This document shows positions 1-7,395 of a stretch of DNA of 19,929 nucleotides, one piece after another. How positions within the stretch are numbered: the first letter of the stretch is position 1; each line of letters opens with the position of its first letter. The stretch is taken from the NCBI GenBank assembly GCA_026713285.1, contig JAPOOT010000364.1, positions 1-19,929 on the forward strand. Reading direction: 5' to 3'. Under the pieces are notes generated by a model, which saw only the letters and a list, made by a program, of their open reading frames with translations, did not search any database and was not told where the DNA came from. The DNA comes from Gemmatimonadota bacterium (GTDB taxonomy: Bacteria; JAAXHH01). Made by a program: the position numbers and the translations under genes.

Positions 1-6
1 CCGGTC

Positions 7-717
7 CTACACGGCGTGGTCCCGGTAAGCCTGTTCGAATTCTACCCTGGACAGGTCGCGTGTCCCGGCTTCGAAAACCAGACGACCCCGGTTCAGGATG
101 GCGACGCGGTCGGCGGATTCCAGTCCGCGGGCCAGATCGTGGGTCACCAGCAGGATCGTCTTGTTCCGCGCGGTCAGGATCGTTTTCAGCATGACCAGCG
201 CGTCCTGATCCAGCCCCGAGTAGGGTTCGTCGAGTAGCAGGACGTCCGGGTCGTGCAGCAAAGCGCGGGCGAGCGCCACCCGCTGGCGCATGCCGCGCGA
301 AAGCGTGCGCACCGGACTCCCCGCCCTGTCATCCATGCCCACCGTGCGCAGCAGCTCTTCGATCCGCTCCTCGCTGTTTTTGATCCCGTACAGTTTCCCG
401 TAGAACCGCAGGTTCTCCCGTACGGTCAATTCGTCGTAGAGATAGGTCTGGTAGGACAGCACGCCGATCCGTTCTCCCAGGGACTCGTCGCGGTCCCCGG
501 TGATCACGTCTCCGTCCAGCAACACCTGTCCGCGGGACGGTCGGACGAGTCCGGCAATGATGCCCAGGAGGGTCGATTTGCCCGCGCCGTTGGGACCGAA
601 CAGCGCCAGGAAGGATCCCGGCGCCACTTCCATGTCCACCCGGTGCAATGCCCGGAAGCGGCCGTAGGTCTTGGTCAACTGGCGGATGCTGATGCCGGGC
701 GCGGATAGATCACCCAT
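7..717 (-). CDS. ccmA: ABC transporter ATP-binding protein, CcmA-like haem exporter ATPase
   Basis: This is a 236-residue ABC ATPase. Visible motifs are Walker A GPNGAGKST (residues 41-49), Q-loop Gln90, signature LSRGM (139-143), Walker B VLLLDE (159-164) and switch His193. In System I cytochrome c maturation, CcmA hydrolyses ATP on the cytoplasmic face of CcmB/CcmC to release holo-CcmE. Assignment to CcmA rather than a generic ABC ATPase rests on size and on ccmE three genes upstream in the same direction; ccmB/ccmC would lie off the left edge. The frame stays open upstream to 810, but the ATG at 717 is preferred: it follows a GGGAGCGGAG ribosome-binding site and overlaps the previous gene by only 8 nt, which indicates translational coupling. 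It could be another ABC-2 exporter ATPase if ccmB does not follow. Confidence 0.8.
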   Translation of the reverse strand: MGDLSAPGISIRQLTKTYGRFRALHRVDMEVAPGSFLALFGPNGAGKSTLLGIIAGLVRPSRGQVLLDGDVITGDRDESLGERIGVLSYQTYLYDELTVRENLRFYGKLYGIKNSEERIEELLRTVGMDDRAGSPVRTLSRGMRQRVALARALLHDPDVLLLDEPYSGLDQDALVMLKTILTARNKTILLVTHDLARGLESADRVAILNRGRLVFEAGTRDLSRVEFEQAYRDHAV

Positions 718-1897
718 CTCCGCTCCCGGGTTGGCGCAGCCGGAGCGCCCTGGCTTTAAGGCCGTCGCGGCGTGTGCGATAGGCGTCCTCGCCAAGTCCT
801 CCAGCCTCAAACTGGTCGTCCAACGTGGCCAGGGCCTGGATGATCGCGGCGTACTTGCGCTCGTCTTCCGGCGAGAGATCTGCAGTGGCCGGGGGTTCGT
901 CCGCCTGCTCGGGCTTGACGCGGATGCCCACGACGAGCCCGGCGGCGACGATGAGCACCACGAATCCCAGCATGCTCCACTTCATGACGTCCTGCCAGAC
1001 CAGGATGCGGGGAAAGGCGACCCCCACCGACATGCCCCGCCCCACGCCCACGCGGTTCGACAGCAGCAGGTATTCGTCTTCGGCGATCTGCTGCACGCCG
1101 TCGTTGGTCAGGTTGGTGGCCGTCACGGTCTCACTGCTGGGTGAAACCAGTACCTGGACGCGGGCTACGTCATAGTCCATCTGCCGCGTGAACCGGTGAT
1201 CGATGGACGCCCTGTCCACGTCGTAGGCGTACACGATCCGGGCGACCCCGGGGGAAATGGGCGCCGAGAAAACCAGGCCGCGGTCGGTGTGCTGAAGCCC
1301 GTCCACCATCGGCTGAAGTCCAAAGGCTTCGGCGGGGAGGGGGTAGACAAGTCCCATCCCCACGCCGGGCGGCGGCGCGAAGGTCAGGTTTCCCCGGTTC
1401 TCCACGACGATGATCTCCGTGATGGTCAGTACATCGGCATTGGCTTCGACGACCAGGTGGACCGCGCTGTGGACCAGGGCCGCGTCATCCGTCGTGATGT
1501 CGTACACCTGGAGCGGGACTTCCTGCCGTCCGGCGCCCGGTTCAAGAGGAATATGGCCTGTCAGGTAGGGCATCTCCAGGTACCGGGTGGCGACCACATA
1601 GTGAGAGCCGTCGGCCGCCAGCCCGGTGAATTCGTACCGGCCATCGCGATCAGTGACCACCCTTGCTATGGTTGCGTCCGGACCCTCTTCGGCGCTGTGA
1701 TTCAGCAGGACCACCTCGTGCCCGGCCATCGGCAGGCCGGTGGTGCCGTTTACGACGGTGAGGCCGATGCTGCCCGTTTCCTGCGCCTGCGCGGGGCGGG
1801 CCGGCCAGAACCCGCAGACCGTCAGGGAGACAAGGGCCGCCAGGGCCGCATAATAAACAAAAAGCCCCGAAGGGCTGGCGTGAAGTTGATGTTTCAT
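710..1897 (-). CDS. Membrane-anchored protein with carboxypeptidase-regulatory-like (Cna-B type) domain
   Basis: This 395-residue protein begins with an N-terminal signal peptide (hydrophobic about 11-30, likely cleavage after PAQA at 38). Next comes a beta-rich domain starting GSIGLTVVNGTTGLP that resembles carboxypeptidase-regulatory/Cna-B folds, then a second beta-rich region. One transmembrane segment (about 307-327, WSMLGFVVLIVAAGL) follows, then a cytoplasmic tail. The tail (DLSPEDERKYAAIIQALATL, then DDQFEAGGLGEDAYRTRR) resembles the 'LD..fe.G.l..e.Y...r' helical motif seen in CcmI/CcmH-associated and SHOCT-like proteins. The gene lies between ccmE and ccmA, with 4 nt to the gene before it and an 8-nt overlap with ccmA, so a role in cytochrome c maturation or haem handling at the membrane is likely but inferred. 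No catalytic motif is seen, and no strong ribosome-binding site precedes the ATG. Function unknown. Confidence 0.75.
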   Translation of the reverse strand: MKHQLHASPSGLFVYYAALAALVSLTVCGFWPARPAQAQETGSIGLTVVNGTTGLPMAGHEVVLLNHSAEEGPDATIARVVTDRDGRYEFTGLAADGSHYVVATRYLEMPYLTGHIPLEPGAGRQEVPLQVYDITTDDAALVHSAVHLVVEANADVLTITEIIVVENRGNLTFAPPPGVGMGLVYPLPAEAFGLQPMVDGLQHTDRGLVFSAPISPGVARIVYAYDVDRASIDHRFTRQMDYDVARVQVLVSPSSETVTATNLTNDGVQQIAEDEYLLLSNRVGVGRGMSVGVAFPRILVWQDVMKWSMLGFVVLIVAAGLVVGIRVKPEQADEPPATADLSPEDERKYAAIIQALATLDDQFEAGGLGEDAYRTRRDGLKARALRLRQPGSGDG

Positions 1898-1901
1898 GAG
1901 A

Positions 1902-2510
1902 TCAGTTCGCGTTCAGTTTTATACCGCACTGCGCACAGAATTTAGCTGTGGCGGGGTTTTCCGTTCCGCAGCCTTCGCACGCGATGCGCGTCAGTGAAGC
2001 GCCGCACTCGATGCAGAATTTCGCGGATTCCTCGTTGACTGTGCCGCAGCCCCCGCATGACTGGCCGCTCACGGGCTGCACAGGCCGCACGAGCTGAGCG
2101 GGCTGCTCCTCGGAGTTCTTCGTTACTTCAACGGGCGCTTCAACGACGGCCGCCCCGGGTTCCCTGCGCCGGCGGATCTCCAGCACCGCCTCCTCGATCT
2201 GTTCCTCTACAGGCAGTTCGCTGCCGGCGGTCCGGTCCAGTTCGTCCAGCACGTCGGAGGCTTCCTTCATGTACTCCTGCCGGAGCGTTTCGTGATCCTC
2301 GGCGGCCAGCTTGCCCATGCTGTAATCGATGTTCAACTCGCGGATGGACGAATAGATGAAGTCCTTCTTCTTCTGCAGGTCGTCCCGTCGGGCCCAGGCG
2401 GCCCAGGCGGACCGGGCGGACCAGGGGCGGCGGTCCGATCTTTCCAGCATTGGACTGATCATGTAGGCGAGTACGCCCAGTGCGAGCAGTCCGCACGCAA
2501 GCAGTGTCAT
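1902..2510 (-). CDS. Membrane-anchored double zinc-ribbon protein of the ccm cluster
   Basis: This 202-residue protein has one N-terminal membrane segment (about residues 2-21) and then a charged helical region. That region (QKKKDFIYSSIRELNIDYSM, then GKLAAEDHETLRQEY) has the 'LdyemGKls.eDy..lr' pattern common in small CcmI-like proteins encoded near ccm genes. After a Pro/Glu-rich linker come two C-terminal zinc ribbons with C-x2-C pairs at Cys152/155 with 166/169 and Cys178/181 with 192/195. The ribbons are nearly a tandem duplication (CGGCGTVNEESAKFC versus CEGCGTENPATAKFC). It sits 4 nt before the carboxypeptidase-regulatory-like gene and 54 nt after ccmE in one transcription unit. Known role: none I can name. 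Inference: a membrane-tethered cytoplasmic assembly factor for cytochrome c maturation, perhaps scaffolding with the gene downstream, which carries the same helical motif. Confidence 0.78.
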   Translation of the reverse strand: MTLLACGLLALGVLAYMISPMLERSDRRPWSARSAWAAWARRDDLQKKKDFIYSSIRELNIDYSMGKLAAEDHETLRQEYMKEASDVLDELDRTAGSELPVEEQIEEAVLEIRRRREPGAAVVEAPVEVTKNSEEQPAQLVRPVQPVSGQSCGGCGTVNEESAKFCIECGASLTRIACEGCGTENPATAKFCAQCGIKLNAN

Positions 2511-2535
2511 AGTCCGGACCGGCTCCCCTCGTAAG

Positions 2536-2556
2536 CGCGCCGGCCGGACCGGCGCG
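2536..2556 (-). other. Perfect intergenic hairpin between ccmE and the zinc-ribbon gene
   Basis: An 8-bp perfect inverted repeat (CGCGCCGG at 2536-2543, CCGGCGCG at 2549-2556) with a 5-nt loop lies in the 54-nt gap. There is no T-run on either side, so it is not a convincing intrinsic terminator. A role in mRNA processing or stability, or in setting the ccmE to downstream-gene ratio, is possible. High GC makes such hairpins fairly common by chance. Confidence 0.4.
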
Positions 2557-2564
2557 GCGGCCGG

Positions 2565-3038
2565 TCAGGACCGGGGAAGCGGTTCCGGCGACTTCGGCTC
2601 GGTCTGCTCATACTGACCGTATCCCCCCTCGGCCTCGTACTTGGACGGACACTTGGCGTACAGTGTATGGGCGTTGAAGGTCCCATCCCGGGCGTATTCG
2701 CCCTCCACGACCACTTCGGAATCGTCCCTGAAGGTGTCGGGGACTACGCCGGTGTATACGACGGGGGCCTCGACACCGCCCTCGCGGGCAATGAAACGGA
2801 TGCGCAAGGAGCCCACGTCACCGCGCTGGATCGACCCGTTCACGACCTTGCCGTGCAGACGCATGTTCTCGTCGTAGTCCACCTCGCCGGTTTCTACGGC
2901 GGCCTTCAGTTCACTCACCGTCAGGTAGTACATGGTCGCATCGGTCGCTCCGGTATAGATCAGGTAGCCGATGGCGGCGATCACCAGTCCGAAGCCTACC
3001 AGGAATTTACGCTGCTTCTTCCGCTTGCGGTTTTCCAT
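2565..3038 (-). CDS. ccmE: Cytochrome c maturation haem chaperone CcmE, Cys-type (CxxxY)
   Basis: CcmE (157 residues) accepts haem from CcmC in the periplasm and delivers it to the CcmF/apocytochrome ligase. Seen here: a basic N-terminus (MENRKRKKQRK), one signal anchor (about 12-29), then the OB-fold beta-barrel with typical phrases (YYLTVSEL, RLHGKVVNGSI, VVYTGVVPDTFRDDSEVVVEG). The haem-attachment motif is normally H-x3-Y (E. coli His130/Tyr134). Here it reads AKCPSKY, giving Cys130 and Tyr134, the CxxxY variant described for System I* organisms. The frame is open to 3107, but the ATG at 3038 is chosen: GGAG lies 7 nt upstream and the protein then begins with the canonical basic leader. 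It is the first gene of the ccm cluster and has its own promoter candidate. Family assignment is firm. Confidence 0.93.
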   Translation of the reverse strand: MENRKRKKQRKFLVGFGLVIAAIGYLIYTGATDATMYYLTVSELKAAVETGEVDYDENMRLHGKVVNGSIQRGDVGSLRIRFIAREGGVEAPVVYTGVVPDTFRDDSEVVVEGEYARDGTFNAHTLYAKCPSKYEAEGGYGQYEQTEPKSPEPLPRS

Positions 3039-3078
3039 AGCTTTTCTCCATGAATGCCCTATCCTGCGCGACCTCCGC

Positions 3079-3107
3079 AATATAGGCGATACGCCCGGTT
3101 CCGGCAA
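3079..3107 (-). promoter_or_regulatory. Sigma70-type promoter candidate for the ccmE cluster
   Basis: On the minus strand, TTGCCG (-35, 3107-3102) and TATATT (-10, 3084-3079) are separated by exactly 17 nt. This is about 40 nt upstream of the ccmE start, giving a short leader. The -10 matches the consensus at 5 of 6 positions and the -35 at 4 of 6. It lies in an A/T-richer patch of an otherwise GC-rich spacer. Confidence 0.6.
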
Positions 3108-3342
3108 GCACTATTTGACCCGGAGTAGGCGCATGCAACTGCCCGTGAGCAGGGGTATTCGGGGCGTAAACACCCGCTCCCCGCACAGGCGCGCGCGCAG
3201 GCGAATGTGCTTGACACCCACCCCGGCCGCTCCTACCTTACGCCGGAGCTAATCCCGAAAAGAATCTCGGCCAGGGATCGTGGCGCCTGCCCCGTAACAG
3301 CCCGTAATCGCGCCCCTTTTCGTCTTACTCTTCAGGAGCATC
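3108..3342. other. Divergent intergenic region between ccmE and moxR
   Basis: The gene-free stretch 3039-3342 (304 nt) separates two divergent transcription units. It contains the ccmE promoter candidate at its left end and the moxR promoter candidate near 3211-3239. I see no RNA gene, no clear operator palindrome and no conserved small ORF in the remainder. Confidence 0.6.
3211..3239 (+). promoter_or_regulatory. Sigma70-type promoter candidate for moxR-coxE-DUF4159
   Basis: A perfect TTGACA (-35, 3211-3216) and TACCTT (-10, 3234-3239, 3 of 6 match) are separated by 17 nt. This leaves a leader of roughly 100 nt before the moxR ATG at 3343. The -10 is weak; the exact -35 and the ideal spacing are the support. 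Confidence 0.45.
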
Positions 3343-4260
3343 ATGACCGCATTCACGTCTGCCCACGACGTCATCCAGCGCTTCGAAGCCCAGGACTATA
3401 TCTGCGGTCCCGATCTGGCTACGCCCGTCTTCCTCATGGAACGGCTCGAAAAGCCGTTGCTGGTCGAGGGGCCGCCGGGCGTGGGGAAGACGGAGATCGC
3501 CAAGATGCTGGCCGGCGCGCTGGGACGCCGCCTGATCCGCCTGCAGTGCTACGAGGGGCTGGACGAATCCAAGGCGCTCTATGAATGGGAATACACCAAG
3601 CAGCTGCTGTATACGCAGATGCTCAAGGACCGCATCGGCGAACTGCTGAAACAGACGGAAACGCTCGGCAACGCGGTGGAAGCGCTCAACCGGGAGGACA
3701 GCGCGTTCTTCTCCAGGCAATTCCTGCTCCCGCGGCCCCTGCTGGAGGCGATTCTCGCGTCGGAACCCGTCGTCCTCCTGGTCGACGAGATAGACCGGTC
3801 GGACGATGAGTTCGAGAGCTTCCTCCTCGAGGTGCTGAGCGACTTCCAGGTCAGCATACCGGAACTCGGCACGCTGACCGCGGCGCAGCGCCCCCTCGTG
3901 GTGCTGACGAGTAACGCCAACCGGAACCTGTCCGAGGCGCTGAGACGGCGGTGCCTGTATCTCTATATCAATTACCCCACCCTCGAGCAGGAGGTCCGGA
4001 TCGTCCTATGCAAGACGCCGGGCATCGACGAGGACCTGGCGAACCAGGTCGTCCGGTTCGTCCAGAAAATCAGAACGCTCAACATGCGCAAGCCCCCGAG
4101 CATCGCCGAAACGATCGACTGGGCGCTGGCGCTGGTGGTCCTGAACGCGCGGCACCTCTCGCGAGACACCCTTTCCAGCACGCTGAACGTCCTGATGAAG
4201 GACCGCGAGGATATCGAACGGATCATGCGGGACGGCTACCATGATCAAGCGGCTGGTTGA
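3343..4260 (+). CDS. MoxR-family AAA+ ATPase (CoxD-like)
   Basis: This 305-residue AAA+ ATPase has Walker A GPPGVGKT (43-50), Walker B VVLLVDEID (143-151), sensor-1 region VVLTSNANR and a downstream arginine-rich stretch (EALRRRCLYLYI) typical of MoxR proteins. MoxR ATPases act as chaperones that work with VWA-domain partners to activate or insert cofactors into enzymes; CoxD/CoxE of carbon monoxide dehydrogenase and MoxR of methanol dehydrogenase are known examples. An AGGAG sequence 4 nt upstream sets the ATG at 3343. The gene overlaps the VWA gene by 20 nt, which supports a functional pair. No target enzyme is encoded in the window, so the client is unknown. Confidence 0.92.
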   Translation: MTAFTSAHDVIQRFEAQDYICGPDLATPVFLMERLEKPLLVEGPPGVGKTEIAKMLAGALGRRLIRLQCYEGLDESKALYEWEYTKQLLYTQMLKDRIGELLKQTETLGNAVEALNREDSAFFSRQFLLPRPLLEAILASEPVVLLVDEIDRSDDEFESFLLEVLSDFQVSIPELGTLTAAQRPLVVLTSNANRNLSEALRRRCLYLYINYPTLEQEVRIVLCKTPGIDEDLANQVVRFVQKIRTLNMRKPPSIAETIDWALALVVLNARHLSRDTLSSTLNVLMKDREDIERIMRDGYHDQAAG

Positions 4261-5476
4261 GTTCGCCAGGACACTGAGACAATCCGGAGTGCGCGTTTCC
4301 ATGGCCGAGACCCTGGACGCCGCCGAGGTGCTGCGGCACGCGCCGGTCACCGAACGGCCGGCCTTCAAGGCGTCCCTGCGGACCACCCTGGTCAAGTCCC
4401 ACGAGGACATCCCCGCCTTCGACGAGGCCTTCGAACGGTTTTTCCTCGTCCAGGTGGGTGACGAAGCGGAAGAAACAGGCGACCCGAGCGGGGAGACCGA
4501 GGGTCCGCCCGACGGCCATCCCGACCTCGACGACATCCACGATGACGGGGAACAGGACACCCGGCGTTTCCAGGACGAACAGGGAGAGGCCATGGCCGGG
4601 GGAGGGGAAGGGGAGCCCGCGGACGGCGACGAGCCGGATGAATTGGAAGGTGAACTGGAGCGGATGCTCGCCCGCGTGCAGGTGGGTGAACAGGCGTCCG
4701 ACGCGGTCACCGAGTCCGGCGCACAGCCGAACCGGCAGGCGGAAGACGTCGATCTCTACCAGGAACTGCCGCCGGGCGACGTCGAGAACCTGTACGAGGC
4801 GGTGGAGGAACTCGCCCGGAATCTCGTGACGCGCAAATCGCTGCGATTCAGGAAGTCGCGCCACGGCCGGGTCGACATCAAGAAGACGATCCAGCGGAGT
4901 TTTCGCACGGGCAACCTGCCCTTTCACATCATCTACAAGCACCGCAAGATCAAGAAGAACGAACTGGTCGTGCTGTGCGACGTATCGGGATCGGTCTGGG
5001 AGGTCGCCCGGTTCTTCATCAAGCTGGTCCACGAGATGCAGAACCAGTTCAGCCGGGCCCGCAGCTTTCTATTCGTGGACCGGATCAACGAGGTGACGGA
5101 CGAGTTCGACAGCAGGCCCTTCGAAGATACAGTCGAGAACCTGAAGGACGACCACGCCCTTAATTTCTTCGGACTGAGCGACTTCGGCAGGGCCTTCTAC
5201 CAGTTCCACGACGAACACCTCCTTTCCCTCTCCGGGAACACGGTGCTCGTCATCCTGGGCGACGCGCGGACGAACTGGTTCGATCCCCAGGACTGGGTAC
5301 TGGGGGAATTGAACAAAAGGGTGCACCAGACGATCTGGCTGAACCCCGAACCCGTGCAGTACTGGGACACCGACGACTCCGTCATGTCCAAGTACAGCCC
5401 GCACTGCGATCACGTGCTGGAATGCCGGAACCTGGTCCAGCTTAAGGAAATCGGCGAACTGATCCTCAGGGCCTGA
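4241..5476 (+). CDS. CoxE-like VWA-domain protein
   Basis: This 411-residue protein begins with a CoxE-type helical segment (MIKRLVEFARTLRQSGVRVS). A long, strongly acidic, low-complexity linker follows (about 80-170, rich in Asp, Glu, Gly). The C-terminal half is a VWA domain with the MIDAS motif D-V-S-G-S (Asp247, Ser249, Ser251) and a late GNTVLVILGDARTNW strand carrying the last metal-side Asp. CoxE-family proteins partner with MoxR ATPases in cofactor maturation, and the 20-nt overlap with the upstream moxR supports this. The start lies inside moxR with only a weak GGGACGG upstream, so translation is probably coupled. The acidic linker accounts for much of the length. No signal peptide is visible; a cytoplasmic location is expected. 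Confidence 0.88.
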   Translation: MIKRLVEFARTLRQSGVRVSMAETLDAAEVLRHAPVTERPAFKASLRTTLVKSHEDIPAFDEAFERFFLVQVGDEAEETGDPSGETEGPPDGHPDLDDIHDDGEQDTRRFQDEQGEAMAGGGEGEPADGDEPDELEGELERMLARVQVGEQASDAVTESGAQPNRQAEDVDLYQELPPGDVENLYEAVEELARNLVTRKSLRFRKSRHGRVDIKKTIQRSFRTGNLPFHIIYKHRKIKKNELVVLCDVSGSVWEVARFFIKLVHEMQNQFSRARSFLFVDRINEVTDEFDSRPFEDTVENLKDDHALNFFGLSDFGRAFYQFHDEHLLSLSGNTVLVILGDARTNWFDPQDWVLGELNKRVHQTIWLNPEPVQYWDTDDSVMSKYSPHCDHVLECRNLVQLKEIGELILRA

Positions 5477-5492
5477 CACCGATCGGACGGGT

Positions 5493-6278
5493 ATGATGAC
5501 ACGTTTGAAAAACACGAATCGCGGCGTCCTCGCGGCGCTTTGCTGCCTGCTCGGCGTGGCGCTGTGGACGAATCGCGGCGCCGGTGATTCGGGTCACGAC
5601 CTCTTCCTGCGCAACGACTTCACCTTCGGCCGGGTAGTATACCAGAACTTCGGGGGCTTCTACCGGGGCTTCGGTTTCGGGCGGTGGTCGGTGGATTTTC
5701 CGTCGGCGGATTCCAACGTGATCCGCGCCCTTCGTGCCACCACTACGCTCAAGATCAACGAACCGCAATCCGTGGAACTGACCGATCCCGAACTGTTCGA
5801 TATTCCCTTTCTGTATATCCTGGAAGTCGGATCCCTGCAGTTCAGTCCGGAGGAGGTGGACGCACTGCGGGAGTACCTCTTGCGCGGGGGGTTCCTGCTG
5901 GTGGACGATTTCCACGGTTCGCGGCAGTGGGCGGTCTGGGAATCGCAGATCAAGCGGGTGTTTCCCGGGCGGGACATCGAGGAGATACCGGCGGACCACC
6001 CGATCCTGCACTGTTACTATGATTTCGACGCGTACCCCCTGGTGCCCGGGATCGCGGCGCTGTGGAACATGAACCACTACGAAAGGGACGGCGCCCTGTA
6101 CGGCCACAGGCTGCGGGGGATATTCGACGACGGCGGAAGGCTCATGGTGCTGATGAACTGGAACGCGGACCTGGGCGACGGCTGGGAACACGCGGCCGAT
6201 CCCGGGTATCCGCGGGAGTTTTCCGTAACCGCCTACCGCCTGGCCGTCAATTACGCCATCTACGCGATGACGCATTGA
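5493..6278 (+). CDS. DUF4159-family protein
   Basis: This 261-residue protein has an N-terminal hydrophobic segment (about 12-25, signal peptide or anchor). The rest matches what I recognise as DUF4159: FLRNDFTFGRVVYQNF near the start, a middle block PFLYILEVGSLQFSPEEVDALR followed by YLLRGGFLLVDDFHGS, and a C-terminal AYRLAVNYAIYAMTH. DUF4159 domains have a Rossmann/GATase-like core and commonly lie beside MoxR ATPases and VWA or BatA-like membrane proteins, as here, but no biochemical function is established. Two ATGs are adjacent (5493 and 5496) behind a weak GGACGGG; the first is used. It follows the VWA gene by 16 nt and is the last gene of this plus-strand unit. Confidence 0.85.
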   Translation: MMTRLKNTNRGVLAALCCLLGVALWTNRGAGDSGHDLFLRNDFTFGRVVYQNFGGFYRGFGFGRWSVDFPSADSNVIRALRATTTLKINEPQSVELTDPELFDIPFLYILEVGSLQFSPEEVDALREYLLRGGFLLVDDFHGSRQWAVWESQIKRVFPGRDIEEIPADHPILHCYYDFDAYPLVPGIAALWNMNHYERDGALYGHRLRGIFDDGGRLMVLMNWNADLGDGWEHAADPGYPREFSVTAYRLAVNYAIYAMTH

Positions 6279-6284
6279 TCCAGC

Positions 6285-6307
6285 CGGCCCGGGGCTTCCC
6301 GGAGCCG
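6285..6307. terminator. Weak hairpin in the convergent gap
   Basis: Between the converging DUF4159 and lysK genes, CGGC/GCCG and CGGG/CCCG form an imperfect stem with a GCTT loop. No T-run follows on either strand, so it is at best a weak or factor-assisted terminator. Confidence 0.25.
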
Positions 6308-6342
6308 TCGAGTACCCGCTGTCTCATTCCTTATTCGTTGAA

Positions 6343-7395
6343 TCAGCCGGCGGAGGACATCTGCCTGAGCGCGGAGACCAGCACTTCGACGGACCGGAGA
6401 TACTCGTCCAGTACGATGTGCTCGTCCGGTGTATGGTCCAGTCTCGAGTCCCCCGGACCGTAGGCCGCGATCGGGCACCCCCATGCCGGGCCGAGGATGC
6501 ACATGTCCGACGTGCCCGTCTTCTTCTTGAAGGTGGGCCGGCCCCCTTCCTGCCGGATGGCCCGCAACAGCGAACGGATCATCGGGGTGTTCTTCGGCGC
6601 GACGATTCCTACCAGCCGCCGGTCGCATTCGATCTCGGCGGGACCCGCCTGTTCCTTCACGAAGCCGATCAGTCCGTCGATGTCGTATTCCGGCGGCACG
6701 CGCATCGAGAAATAGGCGTCCACGCCTTCGGCCAATCCATGGTCGTAGGTATTGAAACGCCGCATTTCGAGCCGGGGAGACTCGAATTCGCTTTCGGTGG
6801 CGTGGGATGCGGCGCGGGACCGGAGCGCGTTGTAAAGATCTACGGCCCGGTCCCCCGCCCGCCGATGGTCGCCGGCGTGATGGGCGTTGGGCTGTTCGAG
6901 CCGGTAGTCGAAACCCACGAAACCCTTGTACCCGATGGTGATGCTGTCCCAGCCGCTCGGCTCGCCGATGAATACGTAGTCCGGCCGCATGCGGTCCACC
7001 AGGTGGAAGGCGCCCTTCGACGTGGGGCACTCCTCTTCCACGGCGCCGACCAGGGTGATCCGGCCTTTTTGGTGTTCCGTCAAACGGGAAAGGGCGGCGG
7101 CGAAGGCGGCCAGGGGGCCCTTGGCGTCCACGGCGCCCCGGCCGTATAGGCGGCCGCTTTCTTCGCGTATCGGAACGACGCCCGGTACGGTGTCGATATG
7201 CCCGACCAGGGCGATATGCGGTTCACCGCGGCCGACCTCGCCCACGGCATTACCCGCCTCGTCCACGTGGGCACGGATACCCCTCCGTTCCATCGACTCG
7301 ACCAGGTAGGAGACCGCCTCGCTCTCTTGCGTTGAGGGACTGAACCGCTCGATAAGGCCCCGCAGCAGCGCGACGTCGTCGCGGGCGTCGCTCAT
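6343..7395 (-). CDS. lysK: [LysW]-L-lysine / L-ornithine hydrolase
   Basis: This 350-residue M20-family metallopeptidase performs the last step of the LysW pathway. It cleaves the isopeptide bond between the gamma-carboxyl of the LysW C-terminal Glu and lysine (or ornithine), regenerating LysW. Metal-site motifs seen are GHIDTVPG (His66, Asp68), Asp90 in GRGAVDAKGP, and the Glu cluster at 120-122 (VEEEC). The frame is open far upstream to 8043, but that part is the antisense shadow of lysJ. The ATG at 7395 is right because GGAGGGGAA precedes it and its ATGA overlaps the lysJ stop by 4 nt. It is the last gene of the operon. Lysine versus ornithine specificity cannot be read from the sequence. 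Confidence 0.92.
   Translation of the reverse strand: MSDARDDVALLRGLIERFSPSTQESEAVSYLVESMERRGIRAHVDEAGNAVGEVGRGEPHIALVGHIDTVPGVVPIREESGRLYGRGAVDAKGPLAAFAAALSRLTEHQKGRITLVGAVEEECPTSKGAFHLVDRMRPDYVFIGEPSGWDSITIGYKGFVGFDYRLEQPNAHHAGDHRRAGDRAVDLYNALRSRAASHATESEFESPRLEMRRFNTYDHGLAEGVDAYFSMRVPPEYDIDGLIGFVKEQAGPAEIECDRRLVGIVAPKNTPMIRSLLRAIRQEGGRPTFKKKTGTSDMCILGPAWGCPIAAYGPGDSRLDHTPDEHIVLDEYLRSVEVLVSALRQMSSAG

Noticed and set aside
3112..3120. Second -35-like TTGACC at 3115-3120 in the ccmE-moxR gap
   Set aside because: No acceptable -10 lies 16-18 nt downstream.
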